Part shown: positions 1-11,775 of the stretch, one piece after another
How positions within the stretch are numbered: the stretch's first letter is position 1
How the letters are laid out: every line of letters starts with the position of its first letter
Assembly: GCF_945859685.1 (NCBI RefSeq)
Contig: NC_079147.1
Location: forward strand, 57,814,946-57,878,945
Reading direction: 5' to 3'
Origin: Eupeodes corollae
Lineage: Eukaryota > Arthropoda > Insecta > Diptera > Syrphidae
DNA length: 64,000 bases
Position numbers and translations under genes: made by a program
Notes under the pieces: model-generated
Seen by the model: only the letters and a program-made list of their open reading frames with translations
Databases searched by the model: none
What the model was told of the DNA's origin: nothing

Positions 1-1106
1 TTTCATTCCATGTTATTTTTTTTTTTTTATTAATGTTCTTCTTTTTTTTATTTTTTTTTTGTATTTTTTGTTTTTTTTTTTTGTATTTTTTTTTCATTGT
101 TTTTTTTTTCTATTTCTTTTTGTGCCACCATGCCTATTCTACTTAAAACTAAACCCTAAAACTATAAAACAAGTATGTAAGCCGGCCAAGGCTTAAAACC
201 CCATCCCGACTACCCAATATCAAGTGCCGATTGAAGCCACCAAAACTGGTTCTCCTGCTTCACCCTATCAGTTCGGTCCCGTTCGGACACAGCTATACTG
301 AACCGAAGGAGCTCTGCTCCGCCTTGTGCCATGACGCGTCATGACGTCCCGATTGTACAGGAGTCGCCTATCCACGGTTCTTCGTCTGACGTGGTAGATT
401 AACGGAACTGTCTAAAAAGAGGAATGCCTCTGGTGGAATGAACCCGCTCAAGCGTGCACTTTCAAAATACTCGTCGTTCGGATAGAACTCCCCGAAAATT
501 AAATTGTTGGTCGAAGACGTAGCTCTAGCAATGTGACCTCGAACGAGTTTTATCACGAAATTGTCAATTCTGTTGATTCGAGCCCCGTTGTATAGGACCT
601 CGTTGGAATAGTAATGCACATAAGAAGATTCGGCTGTTCGATATAAGCCGGTACAGCGTCGTAAATACTGCCGCTCGAACACCCGAAAGTTCTCCATCTG
701 GGAAGGGGCAACGTTGAACCACACAGGACATCCATAAACAATCATTCGCCGTATGAGGGCCATGTAGCAAATTACCTTTCTCCTCCTCCTCTCCTCTGGC
801 CCTGGTCAGAGCAGCATTTATATGTCTGTCGAAATATAAATACTGATCTAACCAGATACCGAGGTACTTCACTACACTTTTGCTCGCTAATGGCTGCCCG
901 TGAAGATCAACGATGTCCATCTTGCGCCAATTCTTACACGTATCCCTCGTGGCCCTAGCCAACGGATTCCGGAACAGAATTGTCTCTGACTTCAGGACAT
1001 TTATTTTCAGTTTCCAGTCGTCGCAATATCGCTGAATCTTGTCGAAATCACGCTGACAGTCCAACGCCCTAACCATCATGCCACGGGTACTACATGAACT
1101 GCACAA
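1..1106 (-). mobile_element. 3' end of a non-LTR retrotransposon (RT thumb and C-terminus, 3'UTR, A-rich tail)
   Basis: On the minus strand, 1106-800 encodes the region after the RT active site (DDWKLKINVLKSE, then VVKYLGIWLDQYLYFDRHI). After a frameshift in a purine-rich tract near 770-800 the reading continues at 763-368 with a typical LINE C-terminus (VYGCPVWFN, ERQYLRRCTGLYR) and stops at 368. About 250 bases of 3'UTR follow, then bases 120-1, which are T-runs on the plus strand and therefore an A-rich tail of this element. The endonuclease and RT palm are missing, so this is a 5'-truncated dead copy. The clade was not fixed; it resembles the Loa/I/Jockey group. Confidence 0.8.
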
Positions 1107-1516
1107 ATTATGTTACTTTTTAAAATCTTGTTACCAAGTTGGATTTATAATTAATATAAGAACATATGTATAAAGTTTAATAATAGCTGATAAATGATGA
1201 TTTTGGCTTCAACATTCCGCCATGCCAATGGGTCACCTTAATTCTAATCGTGACGTCTTCACATCAGCGACTCTGGCTTGACCTTTGATGATTTGTGGCA
1301 GGTTATCTTCATAAAATTTAACAAGGCTACGAATTGCAAGGTTTTTGTACTGGACAACGCCCACTTTGTACCACCTTGTAGCTCTTGGACGTACTCTGCT
1401 TCCAAAAGTATGTTTTGACTATATTTATTCGCCTACATCGTTGTAGATAGCTGATGTTGGAGACATCTTATACTGGCTCAGAAATTACTTTTAGCGAAGA
1501 ATTTATTTGAATGAGA
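1107..1516. other. Unassigned A+T-rich spacer
   Basis: No supported gene. A plus-strand stretch near 1350-1375 reads VLDNAHF, which faintly recalls the second catalytic aspartate region of DDE transposases, but there is no further support. Confidence 0.4.
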
Positions 1517-1945
1517 ACTTACTTACTTACTTAGGTCCTCAGACCTGTGAGGTCCGTTGGGAACATCTTAAGGGGCATAGGGCCCCTATTACGCCTACGC
1601 GCCATCGTGTACGGTTTCCGGAGATGTGTTTCAGCTCCCTCCAACTCTTGCCTAGTGACTCTAATTCCGTCGCAACTGTCCTGCGCCATAAGCTTCTCGG
1701 TCGTCCAGCTTCTTCCTTCCTTCTTGTGTGAGCGGATTCCACTCCATTGCTTGGCCTACAATGCAGTCGTTACCTTACGAAGCGTATGTCCAATCCATTG
1801 CCATTTATGTACGTCTTCGTATTATAGATTCTATAGGTTCCTAATCTGTCCTTCTATGAAGGACCTCTTTTGACATACGGTTTGGCCAGAAAACCCTTAG
1901 GATGTTATGAAGACATCTATTCACGAAGGTTTGCAGCATTCTTGT
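1517..1945 (-). mobile_element. 3' end of an RTE-like non-LTR retrotransposon with a TAAG-repeat tail
   Basis: The minus strand carries a decayed but familiar LINE C-terminus. Near 1940-1850 it reads like FVNRCLHNILRVFWPN, near 1810-1780 WQWIGHTLRK, and at 1742-1539 a basic segment with RRKEEAGRPRSLWRRTV, then a W-rich end (RTRWRVGVIGALCPL). Several frame changes are needed to connect these. Immediately downstream on the minus strand (1533-1517) are about four TAAG units, the kind of short tandem tail that RTE-group elements carry instead of poly(A). The family assignment rests on these C-terminal motifs and the tail; the RT core is absent. Confidence 0.7.
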
Positions 1946-2290
1946 AATGGCTGAGGTAACCTAACAAGTGCTGCACCCATAAAGAAGCACAGATTCTACA
2001 TTTGTGCGAAACAGTCGTAGCTTTGTTCTTAAGCTGATAAAGTTATTCCTCTAAATTTTTGACAGCATGCCGAAACATTTTTTGAACAACATATCACACA
2101 TTTCCTTTATCATACATACATACACATTTCCTTTAGGCACACAATTACTGTCTATAAATAAACCTTTACACCCAATCATCCTTTTTAAGGCTCATATTAA
2201 CGCATCGGATGAAGGATCTGAAGCAACTTCCAAGTAAACAAGAAGCAGACAAAAACTGCCACATAGGTTTTATATGGATCTTTACCTCGA
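1946..2290. other. Unassigned spacer
   Basis: A+T-rich sequence with no recognisable gene or repeat. Confidence 0.4.
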
Positions 2291-2295
2291 ATTTT

Positions 2296-2484
2296 TTAAT
2301 AAGTGTATATATCCTTTGATACTATCAGTAGGTGTTTATAACCTTCTGGCATATTCGCTTGTTTTAGCCGGCCTCCAACTTTCAACTGCAATTTTTCTAA
2401 TCTTGTGAGCGATTTGTTTGTTTTAATTGCCTCGATTTCTTTGACGAAGTACTTTATTTGAATTACATTCACTATTATTTGCAT
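2296..2484 (-). pseudogene. BEL/Pao-like pol fragment
   Basis: The minus-strand 62-residue reading contains LKVGGRLKQANMPEGYKHLL. This matches the conserved segment that precedes the integrase zinc finger in BEL/Pao LTR retrotransposons (an I-x-VGGRL-x-x-A-x-L-x-x-x-x-KHP type motif). Nothing else of pol and no LTR was found next to it, so it is a small relic at best. The call rests on one motif. Confidence 0.45.
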
Positions 2485-4190
2485 GAAATGTTTTAGCTTT
2501 TAAGCCGCAGATATAGGCCTCGAAATGGCATTTTGCCAAATCATAGATGCAGATATTAACGAACGTGTTCAAAGATTCGAATAAGCTAATTTTCTATACT
2601 TTTTTCAATATAATGATTTTGTTCTAGTTTTTGACAACAAAAGGTTCTTCGGAGAAGAAAAGCTACTTGCAGTGGTTGACCAGTTTTTCTCCTTTTAGAC
2701 CAAGAATTTGGATTTTTTTACCAGAACAAATTTTGTACCTACTCGTATCTTTAAATAAGTCCTCAGGTTCTAGAGCACATTAGCAGGATTGTACATGCTT
2801 TCAAACTACGTCCTTTGCCGTTTCCTGGATTTCAGTGCAAAACGATCCAACAGAACATTTAAGTGTAAGCTTTATCTATAAATCTTTCAATTTTCAACTA
2901 TAGAGTTTCCACACATCGCTGAACAAAGTTCTAAGCGAGTAAGTTGTTTCTTTTTGGCACTAGGTCGGTGGAACCCTCGACTTGATTACTAAAAGCTTCA
3001 CTTCTATGTTTATAAGGTGTGGAACGATTTTGAATTGCTGACATTTAAATCAAATTTCTGAAAAGCTTAAAACCCGAAACCATTTTCAAACTAGTTTTGT
3101 AGTAAAAATAGTTTTGAAAAAAACTCAATAATATGAGTGTAAGTATGTTTCTTTTTTTTGTATTCACCAAGAAACCTAGATCTCGAAACACCATTTAATT
3201 TTGAGGCAATTCTTAACACAAATAATGTAAGCTTTAAATATGAGATTCTTTGTACGAAAGAAACCAGCTACTTTATGGCAAAGAAAGAAAATAAATCATA
3301 AATATGTCCAAAATGAATCTTTAAACCTTTGATTAAGCAGTATTGACTGGAAATCAAAATTCTTTTTGCTGAAATGGAAATTGCCAGACACCGAAGAAAC
3401 TTTTGATCTTAAAACGTTTGCAACTTCATACTTTTAGATATGGTAAAGAGTTATTAAAAAAAACGGAAAACCAAGAATTTGTATAGTCTTTTTGAAAATT
3501 TATTGGAAATAGCAGGATACAAATGATATTTTAATTTAAATTCTTTAACGAACTTAATAATTTACAATATTTAGAGAAAACTAGCATCATGGTATAGCAA
3601 ATTTTTATAAATAAGTGAGTTTTTCTGAAAGAATAATTATTTTTATTAATGAAATTAATTTCATCTTTGGTCGCAGTGAAATTACGTTTGAATTGACATT
3701 CTAGCTTTGAGCTTTGCAGTTCGTCACGAGTCGTGCTCTAATATATTCTAAAAATTGACTTTGAAGCCAAGTATTCCAATGATCATCAAAAATTAGATTC
3801 TCGTTTTTTAGCACCTTCTGAAAGGGCTGAAAGGAAATTATTTGATAGTAAAGTTGCAGGTAGTTTGTCGAAACCATATTTTAAATCAGATAGCTTGAAG
3901 TCATTTCAATTTTCGAAATAGTTGTACTATGAAACCTACGTGCTGGAAGACGAAGGTTTTATTATAACTGCAACTTTCATATCAACTGATTTCCTTGTAC
4001 CATGTACCCTTATCTTTATGTCTAAACGTTTTTTTTTCGTTTTAATCCAATTGGTTTATTACAAATATTGTTTTGACACCGGTAGCCCGTGTCGCTGATT
4101 TTAAGTGATAAATACTCCCTCTTTCTAGTCCCATGGGAAAGCAGAGTTGGCCAAAGCATTCGAAATTCTCGATGTGTGGTTTATGAAAGA
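2485..4190. other. Long A+T-rich stretch without recognised genes
   Basis: Frequent stops in all frames and no motif from a known gene or transposon. It may hold older, unrecognisable insertions. Confidence 0.4.
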
Positions 4191-4194
4191 ATCT

Positions 4195-5424
4195 CTATAA
4201 TTTACAGTACATATTGAGCGCAAGGGTAAACTGATGAGCATTCCTGAAAGTGCGAGTACTTCGGCTGAATTGATCAAGGGGTGGAATGCTACTGGCTAGT
4301 TTGACAGATCGTTGTTTGTAAAAATATCTATAAAACAACGAAAGGCATGAAACATTGCGACCGTGTTCGAGGAATTTAAAAGTTTTGGTTATAGTTCTAT
4401 CGCCTATCATTTTCAAAGCTTGGATGCTACTTAAGAGATTGAAACTTGCTAAGGGACACCTGCCCTGATACCTTAGTTATATTCAAGCTTTGAATGAATT
4501 AAGCCTTTTTTAAACCTTTTCTGAATATCAGGCAGATCAAAAGGGGTGAAACATTTATTGCACCGTCAGAGAAATCGTATGCACCTAGCAGCATTGTTGG
4601 TGATGTCGGATATGTTATCATTGCACAGCACATACACATACCGAGTACTGACAGTTGATAAGTTTCCGCTCATGGATAGTGGCATCAGGGGTGGGCTACG
4701 AACGGAGACAGAATTGAGTTTTTGAATCATTAAATTCTATAATTTTACACGGTTACTAGTTCCCCATTAGACAATGCAATCGAGATCAGTATTAAATGAG
4801 CTTAACATAAGATGCCGTTGAAGTTCCACATCCAAAGAAGAAGGATGTGAATCTAGAATCGAATATTAAAGCTGAGTCAGCAATACAGTTAGTGGATTAA
4901 AAGTGGCAGGCAAGAGATCGTTAATAAACATCAAGAAGAGAGTTAGAGATAAAAAGAAGCCCTGTTAAAAAACAGCAGTTGTTTTATAAAACAGCTAATA
5001 CAACTGGTTTTAAACTGTTTTAAAGATGGTTTCTTATCCACCGAAGAAGAGATTCATCAATATCAAAAGCCCGCATTTTCGAAAAAAGAGCTAGGTGCCA
5101 AAATAATGCTTTTGAAATATCAAGTGCAACAATCCTGCTTTCTCCAAAACGATGTAAAGATTTGTTCAATGGTTCGGTTAGCTAAACCATCAAATCACCT
5201 ATTGCTACGAAAACTACACTGCCGGTCATTAAGAAGCTATAGTTTGCAAAATATTTCTTAAGCTGATAGTTTATTAGCGTTTCCTTGACTTTAGAATGAA
5301 GGGGCGTGAGTGCTATTGGACGACAAATGCTGTTTTCCATCCGCTCGGAAAGAAACCTGTATAGTAAGAAACACTGCACTAATGCGGAAGAAGATTCCTC
5401 CCATAAAATCGCTTTAGCTTTCAA
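4195..5424 (-). pseudogene. Decayed RT of family J (CR1/Jockey-group non-LTR retrotransposon)
   Basis: Read on the minus strand, 5350-5230 gives RPIALTPLHSKVKETLINYQ, the motif that opens the RT fingers. Near 4940-4890 there is an INDLLPATF-like stretch just before the expected FADD box. At 4416-4195 the C-terminal segment (FLEHGRNVSCLSLFYRYF, then LASSIPPLDQFSRSTRT) is readable. Order and orientation agree with one family J copy, related to those at 7.6, 19.1-20.2 and 44.9-51.9 kb, but indels and stops break it throughout and the endonuclease is missing. Confidence 0.65.
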
Positions 5425-7584
5425 TAATAGAATGACTCATGAGACTCTCTTGTTGCGCCGAATTAACAGAAAACTTTGCTGCAAGTAAATTGGCTTTATT
5501 AATCGAGCTTAGGATGATGTGGTGATTCGTGCTTTTTTTGCAAATGATAAAATTTCTCATTCCTCAAGGAAATAAATTTGTAACCATATTTGCACTTGAA
5601 TCAGATTTTGGGGGATTTATCAGTTCTTCACAAGAATTGGTCCCCTTGCAAAAATCTTTTAGTTGAACCCAGATCCCAGGCACGACAGTTGTACAAAAAT
5701 TTGATTACGTTTTAGAGATACCCAAACTCAAAATCCGGCTCGAAGGACCATTTTATTACAACAAGCCAAAGATATCTTCTAAGTTTGTACCTAAATATAA
5801 GACTTTTATATTAGTATTTGTATCCTTTATGATGGATAAGTAACGTATACATGCATCTTTTTCTAAGAGACCCTGTTTATCTTAACCGACTTTTGTATTG
5901 CTAGGTGGGGAAGTAATACATCATATCCATTAAACTTATGGAATCGATAAAAAATAAACTTCTACTTTTTATGATCTCCTTTTTTTCCATCGAGCTTGTT
6001 TTGCAAAAACTTCATATATAGAACATTGAAATTGAGTTACATTTTTACGCGCGTCACTAATCCTTAAAATTGCACGATAACAAGAATGTCCTTTTGTTAT
6101 TACATAATCGCACGTAAATCATCATTGGACTGGCGTCAAACTAAGCAGAGAAGACGCTATAAAAAAACTGCCCCACTCCAACGTGAATAAAAAGCATTCC
6201 GCGTGTGGCACAACAAAACGTGTCAATAAAAAGAATGCCATAAAATTAGCTCCCACATCGATGATTTTTTTTTATCGGGCGACGGAGTATTTTGGTTGAA
6301 TCAATGTTATATCCTTTGTCCTTTGGACTTTAGGATACAGCTACTACTTTTTTGCATCAGTTCTCTTCAACTTTGCACTGCTATTATTTTGGGTACATCG
6401 TTAACCGCCGACCTCGACGCCGTGTTAGATTTTATCCCCCCATGGGAGGCAATTTAAAAAGCAATAAAATTTCGCGTTCGGCACTTCCTTCCTACGCTTC
6501 TGTGGTTGGTTTTTGGCGGAAAGATTTTAGCAAATACTTTCTCTAGAGTCTAGGGAATGTATTCGTAGAGAGTAGCAGCAGTGGCAGCCGCGGAACAAAT
6601 ACATATCCTTGTTGATTACAACCGCAAACAAAGCACAGTCGAGTTGAGTGGATGGAGGAGGCTTTGCTAGAGACAGTAAGGCTAAGGCATAATTAAACAG
6701 AAATAATGATATCATTCGGTACTCGGAGGCCATATGCATGTTTTCCAAAAATATCCTTGTGCTTGCAACTCTATAAATTTCCAGAAAATTCATTAAAATA
6801 TAAGCCTCCATCTGGTTGGATATACTATACACAATTCTGGTGCGCGGGATTAAAAACGTCATCAAGGATACTCGTGCGATAATTTTAATCACTTTGCTAG
6901 ATTTCTCTCCAATGATATGCCTCTAACCCTTTTATTTTCCATTCATTTCAATAGCAAAAGGACGAAAAGTGGAAAAAAGGGGGGAGAATGAAAGTGAAAT
7001 GGAAAATTATAATTTCCGTGATAATTTCACAAATTCATGGGCTCACTAACGATGACGACGAGCGATGATGCTATGGTGGTGATATGGCAACGATACTACA
7101 GCCGATCCCCATCCAACCACCCCCCTTCCCCCAGAAAAAAAGTCCGCGTCATAAAGGAGAAAGTTATAGTAATTTACGCGTGTAAATATATTTTATGGCA
7201 TAATAGTTAAGGGCTCTGCATAAATTTCGCATCCTGTTTGTTTCGAAATTGTAATGCGGAAACTGCCAAAATCAAGTGCATAAATTAATACAGTTGTTGT
7301 TGTAATAATAAAACCAAACCAAAAAAATAATTTTAATTTATGATAAGCATGTTGGAGAGGATTGTTGGCAATTTATAAATTCATATGATCGCATTTGAGA
7401 ATTTTTGGACTTATTACAAGGTGGCCATTGGCCCGAATTAAATCCAACAGTGGGACTTTGGACCATAGCATAGCAACCCAAATTGTCTACCTTTATTTTT
7501 TTACATAGTGGTGTTTACCGTTGGTGAAATAAATTAATTTAGTTTGTATTTAAATATGTCAAAATGGCGTTTCGTTTCATTGGG
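5425..7584. other. Unassigned spacer
   Basis: No recognisable gene. Short open frames around 6352-6892 match nothing known and have no repeat partner in the window. There are local pyrimidine tracts near 7110-7135 and poly-A or poly-T runs. Confidence 0.4.
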
Positions 7585-7851
7585 TAAAATTTGGAAATTT
7601 GTATCTTTCAGTTTTAAATTTTTGTATGATTGGAAGGGTTCAAATCTAATGTTCAAAAAATGAACGCTGGTGTTCCCCAGGGCTCCCTTTTGTCTCCGAC
7701 ACTCTTCCTTATTTTTACAAATGAATTATTGTATAAAACTTTTATTCCACTAAATTGTTTTTCGGACGACAGCTCGTTTATAGATCCGGCGGCATATAAA
7801 AACTCAATGATGTCTATACTATCGCTAAAGCGTGACTCTCCACTAATGTAA
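7585..7851 (+). pseudogene. Family J RT fragment
   Basis: The plus strand encodes EGFKSNVQKMNAGVPQGSLL, then SPTLFLIFTNELL and a degenerated active site (CFSDDSSFID, where family copies read C-F-A-D-D-S-T). This is the RT motif 4-5 block found also at 19.2 kb and at 45.9 kb on the minus strand. Both ends of the homology are lost in A+T-rich DNA, so it is a short isolated piece. Confidence 0.7.
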
Positions 7852-8125
7852 CTTTTCACCTTCTTTTGTAGGGTGCATATTATATTTGACAACGCTAAAA
7901 CGCTTCTTTATGTTTTCCCCTGTTTATTCTTCTACTCTGAACGTCGAACTTGTCGAGTTGAAGAAGCTGAGTAAGGTCAATGATTCTCGAGAATTTTCTC
8001 CAGATGAGTCTTGAAACTACGTTCTTATCCTTCTATCTTCCCAAAATCATCATCCATTCCCACATAAAGAAGGCATACCAGCCTACGTTTATGTCACCAA
8101 CTCCCATCCCACCTCCCACGTTGTA

Positions 8126-8937
8126 ATGGCGAGAAAGCTAGCAGCGCTCCTTGCGGTCATTGACAGGAGCGATGATGATGGCACAATATCGGCTGATCGT
8201 TGGCAGTTGGTCAAGGTTAAGCTCTCGGGAGGCTTTTTGAACATTTTGAGGGAGCTTCCAGGACCACTTCCTTCAAACTCATGGTTTGTGGCGACCAGAG
8301 ATCTTGTGACCTTTACAAGCTTGCTGTCAGCTGGTTAGGTGAAGTTTGGCCAGGTGCGAAGCTCGAGGTTGTCGCTGTGGAAGACATTCCTAGCAGACCT
8401 AGAGCCCGCATCTGGATACCGATCGAACCTGCTGGTATCGAGGACATTCTCGAGATGGTTAAAGTGTGCAACCCGTCCCTTCCGACGCATAACTGGAAAA
8501 TAACCAAGCTAGAGGAAGTGAAGGGTCTTTATAGGAGCGCCATTGTGGTACTCAATAAAGAATCCTTGGCTCCTCTAGCCCTAAACTATGGTTTCGAATC
8601 CATTAAAATTCGAATTTATAAAAAAGATGAGGTTAACGCGGAAAGCGGGCCTCCAAAAACTACCGAAGGTGAACTAGCGGTTGGTGAACCTTGGACGTCG
8701 TCTTCTCTCCTAACAAAGGGTGAAGATGCACCCTTGTCCTCTCCAATCGCGACTGCACCCTCTACAAAAGTCGTAGACAGTCCATCCTTAATGGAGACTG
8801 AGGACGACCTTAACATGATCCTTCTGAGCGAGGACGAACTCTTGGGTTCATCCTCAGACTCAGAGGATCAGAACAAAACCGTAGTGGAGGTTGATCTGCC
8901 TAATTACAGCCAAAATCCTGCAGTTAGTACAGATTAA
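8126..8937 (+). pseudogene. LOA-like ORF1 with DUF4780-type domain
   Basis: Two overlapping frames make up a damaged ORF1. The second (8281-8937) reads VCGDQRSCDLYKLAV, GEVWPGAKLEV, then IPSRPRARIWIPIEP and NPSLPTHNWK, the pattern of the DUF4780 domain found in ORF1 of LOA-group elements. The family role is RNA binding in the retrotransposition particle; that is family knowledge, not visible here. An acidic Ser-rich tail follows (GSSSDSEDQ). Relative to the copy at 43.1-43.8 kb, about 12 residues before the VCGDQRS motif are missing and the frame changes near 8280, so the gene cannot be intact. It ends at TAA 8935-8937, inside the start of ORF2. Confidence 0.8.
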
Positions 8938-9868
8938 TCTCCAACACTCCATAAAGGCCTCGGCCTCACTTCTTCTGCGTCTGGCGAGTAACGGGGAAGA
9001 CATTGTCCTGATCCAAGAGCCATGGATTGTAGGATCCGTTGTTCGAGGACTCAGGACTCCTGGATACTACACACTTTGTGTGCCAGATAAAGGTGAACCT
9101 AGATCTTGCATACTAGTGAAACGTAGCATTAATATATTTTTACTCCATCGTTTCAGTGACAAAGATACCTCCGTAGCTAGGCTGGAAACAATCAAAGGAA
9201 GTTTCTGGCTGGTGTCGACGTATCTTGGGCATGACCACCTTGGCCCTCTCCCTAGAAAAACCCTAGAGAAAGTCGTCGCTGAAGCGGAAAGGCAAAGGAT
9301 CTGCCTAATTATTGGGAACAATGCTAACGCTCATCATACTGTATGGGGCAGTACGAATATCAACGACAGAGGTGAGTCTCTTTTTGATTATATTCTTGGT
9401 ACTAACCTCCTAATAAGTAAAGTTGGTAATAAACCAACCTCCATAACTAAAACTCGACAAGAAGTCTTAGACATAACTCTTGTCTCAGATAGTATACACC
9501 ATATGATCTTGGACTGGAAAGTATCCAAAGAACACTCGTGTTCTGATCATAGATATATCCAGTTCACCTCATTACAGAGTTTACTAGAACCTAATGAACT
9601 TGACAACAAAGTCAATGACCTTTACCTCAGCTATAAACAGATCGCTAGAACTTGCTTGTCCACTTATACACATAAGAGGAAAGAGGCCTCAGAGCTTGAC
9701 TCGCTCAGGAAAGAATGCAGGAAACTTTTCAAACCGGGCCAAAGCCGCAAGACTAGCCTCTCACTGGGACTCTTACAAAGAATCCCTAAAAACCTACAAG
9801 AAGTCACTAAGGAAGACCAAGCGATCTTCTTAGCGATCCTTCTGTGGCACGAAAGAAGAAACTTCTGA
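8891..9868 (+). pseudogene. LOA-like ORF2, endonuclease part
   Basis: This 325-residue reading is an apurinic-type (EEP) endonuclease domain. Visible are LVQINLQHS (start of domain), DIVLIQEPWI with the catalytic Glu, LIIGNNANAHHTVWG in place of the usual G-D-x-N, and SCSDHRYI with the catalytic SDH near the end. The frame overlaps ORF1 by about 47 bases in a different frame and has no ATG at its head, so expression would need re-initiation or a frameshift. The GDFN-type Asp appears changed to Asn (GNNAN), which would damage catalysis. The frame stops at 9868, before the RT. Confidence 0.85.
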
Positions 9869-10513
9869 AGCCTCAAATATCCAGAAGGTCTGATCACAAA
9901 GGACATTCTACAATGAGCTCCAAACAGTTTCAGACCATTTAAATCTGCAGGACCAGATGGAATAATATCAGCCGAGCTACAAAAGACTTCTGATATAATT
10001 GCACGAATCCTTGAGGCAATTTTTACCTGGTCCATGTTCCCTCGGAATGGAGAGAAGTTAAAGTTGTTTTTATACCTAAAGCAGGTAAATGCTCCCAAGT
10101 CAATCCTAAAGATCTACGATCTATAACTCTATATCATCATTCCTTTTTAAGACCTTGGAAAGATTGATTGATATTCATTTAAGGGCACGTATCGATACAA
10201 GACTTCTGTTTTCGTCTCAACATGCCTACTGTAAAGTAAAATCGGTGGAAACGCGTTACACACCTTAGTACCGTCGAATATTCCCTCCATCATAAAGAGT
10301 TCACTATGATTGCTTTCCTTGACATCGAAGGTTCCTTTAACAACGTGGACACATCTGCAATCACATCTGCACTAACATCTCTAAATGTAGAGAGTTCGCT
10401 TCGGGAGTTAATTCATTTACTGCTTACTAGCAGAATAATTAACTCAAAACTGGGCAACTCTTCTAGTAGACGATTAGTTGGTAGAGGGGCACCGCAAGGT
10501 GGTGTTCCATCCA
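9869..10513 (+). pseudogene. LOA-like ORF2, decayed RT part
   Basis: Fragments of the RT fingers and palm follow the endonuclease in order: a pre-RT piece near 9940-10120, FKTLERLIDIHLRAR near 10145-10195, then at 10306-10513 MIAFLDIEGSFNNVDTSAI and RRLVGRGAPQGGVPS, the palm motif before the active site. Several stops and indels separate the blocks. The YADD active site is not reached, because homology ends at 10513. Confidence 0.75.
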
Positions 10514-10905
10514 TGATGAAATCATTTTTTATTCGTAAGGTTCTCGAGGTGACACATTTTTTTCAGTTTTTTTGAGTTATAAAAAAAACGTTAATTGGAT
10601 TTTGTTCAGAAAAATATAATTGTTTGGTATCACGTAACAATTCATTATAAAATAATTTAATTCAAGTGTCTAGCGTTTTTGGTTTGTAAGATATTTAGGG
10701 TTAACCAAAATATTCACCTTTTTTTAAACTGCTATGGTAAAAAAAAACCACCCACTCAATTTTCGTGAGAGCCCTTTCTGCATCTTTCTGCATTATTATC
10801 AGTATGGCAACATATACCTTGAAACTTCGAGAAATGTCAAAATGCACAAATCGACAAATCGGACCGATTACAATAACTTCCTATGGGAAGTTGATAACTT
10901 TATGT
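10514..10905 (+). repeat. Repeat R, 5'-truncated copy
   Basis: It matches the last part of repeat R as seen at 15.12-16.13 kb: GATGAAATCAT, GAGGTGACACATTTTTTT, then TCTAGCGTTTTTGGT, AGGGTTAACCAAAAT, CTGCTATGGTAAAAAAA and finally CAAATCGGACCGATTACAATA. It begins in the third internal unit, directly against the broken LOA RT. An internal deletion removes the segment with the CTTCTGGTTCTTGAGC motif. Confidence 0.8.
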
Positions 10906-11429
10906 TATTAAAATGGTTCAAATAATTAGCAACAATGCCCCAATGTAGGTATTGCGCTGTAATAAAACTTTTAATAAATTAAATTGATTTTCAAATATAT
11001 TTATTTTAATCACCAAATTATGATTATTTTTATGGCCAAATATAAAATTATTTAAGCTTAACGTTATGTATGTATGCATTTAAAGCTTGCAAGTTTTATC
11101 GATGAGTTTATTTACTTTTTAATCCAAAATTGAATTCCAATTGATATGCCATCAGAATACAACAGAGATTAGATAATAAATGTGAATTAATAAACTTTTT
11201 CTGCTAAGCTGTCAAAAGGAAGATAATTTTAAATACAAATAAATTGGATCTTTTACTAAAGTATGGACTTATAACTCAATTTTTTCAGGATTGTTGGCCC
11301 ACTTGAGTGCATTATTTTTATAAGTTTATAACAAATTAATGGATTTTTGACTCTGAGCCTAGAATAAAATCTTTAATAAAAACAAAATATGACATCTATG
11401 TGGCGAACTTAAAACATAATTAAAGGAGT
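10906..11429. other. Unassigned A+T-rich spacer
   Basis: No gene, RNA or repeat recognised. Confidence 0.4.
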
Positions 11430-11775
11430 TGGGGCCAAGAACATGGTGGTCTTATGGTTAAAAAGATAAAAAAATGGTATTCACAACGCTGGACAAAATC
11501 CAAAAAAAAGGGGTCTTGGGTTCAATCCCTGCCTGTGTCACCTTAATTTAATTAATTTTCGCGGGTACTGCCTCTTGCGAGAAATTGACAAATCCTTCAA
11601 GAGTAATTCTTGTCATGAAAAAGTGCTTTCTCAAACTAGCCGTTCGTATTCGGCCTAAAATTGTAGGTCCCTTCCATTCCTGACAACAGTACTCGCACAC
11701 AGGAAAGGTTGAGAGTTGTAAGTCACTAGGCCCTGGTTCACAACGGACTGTTGCGCCACCCCATTTGATTTTTTT
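11430..11775 (+). repeat. SINE S, diverged copy
   Basis: It shares its body with the clean copy at 19279-19577: GGGTACTGCCTCTTGCGAG, GACAAATC-TTCAAGAGTAA, GAAAAAGTGCTTTCTCAAA, GAGAGTTGTAAGTCACTAGG, and the end GACTGTTGCGCCACCC. A tRNA-like B box (GGTTCAATCCC) is visible at about 11519-11529. The A-box region is disrupted by insertions rich in A. The 3' end runs into CATTTGATTTTTTTGA. Confidence 0.75.

Larger units (their letters stand above)
8075..10513 (+). mobile_element. LOA-like non-LTR retrotransposon, internally deleted and 3'-truncated
   Basis: The copy keeps part of the 5'UTR, most of ORF1 and the ORF2 endonuclease, then a decayed RT. The 5' boundary near 8075 is where similarity to the minus-strand copy at 42.5-44.4 kb begins (both share GTTTATGTCACCAACTCCC). 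A deletion of roughly 0.8 kb relative to that copy joins the 5'UTR (about 8145) to mid-ORF1 (about 8180). The 3' end is lost at 10513, inside the RT, where a fragment of repeat R begins. Confidence 0.85.

Noticed and set aside
1..120. T-rich start of the window as an independent simple repeat
   Set aside because: It lies exactly where the tail of the minus-strand LINE should be, so it is better read as that element's A-rich end.
1330..1420. VLDNAHF-like reading recalling a DDE transposase
   Set aside because: A single seven-residue resemblance without other blocks.
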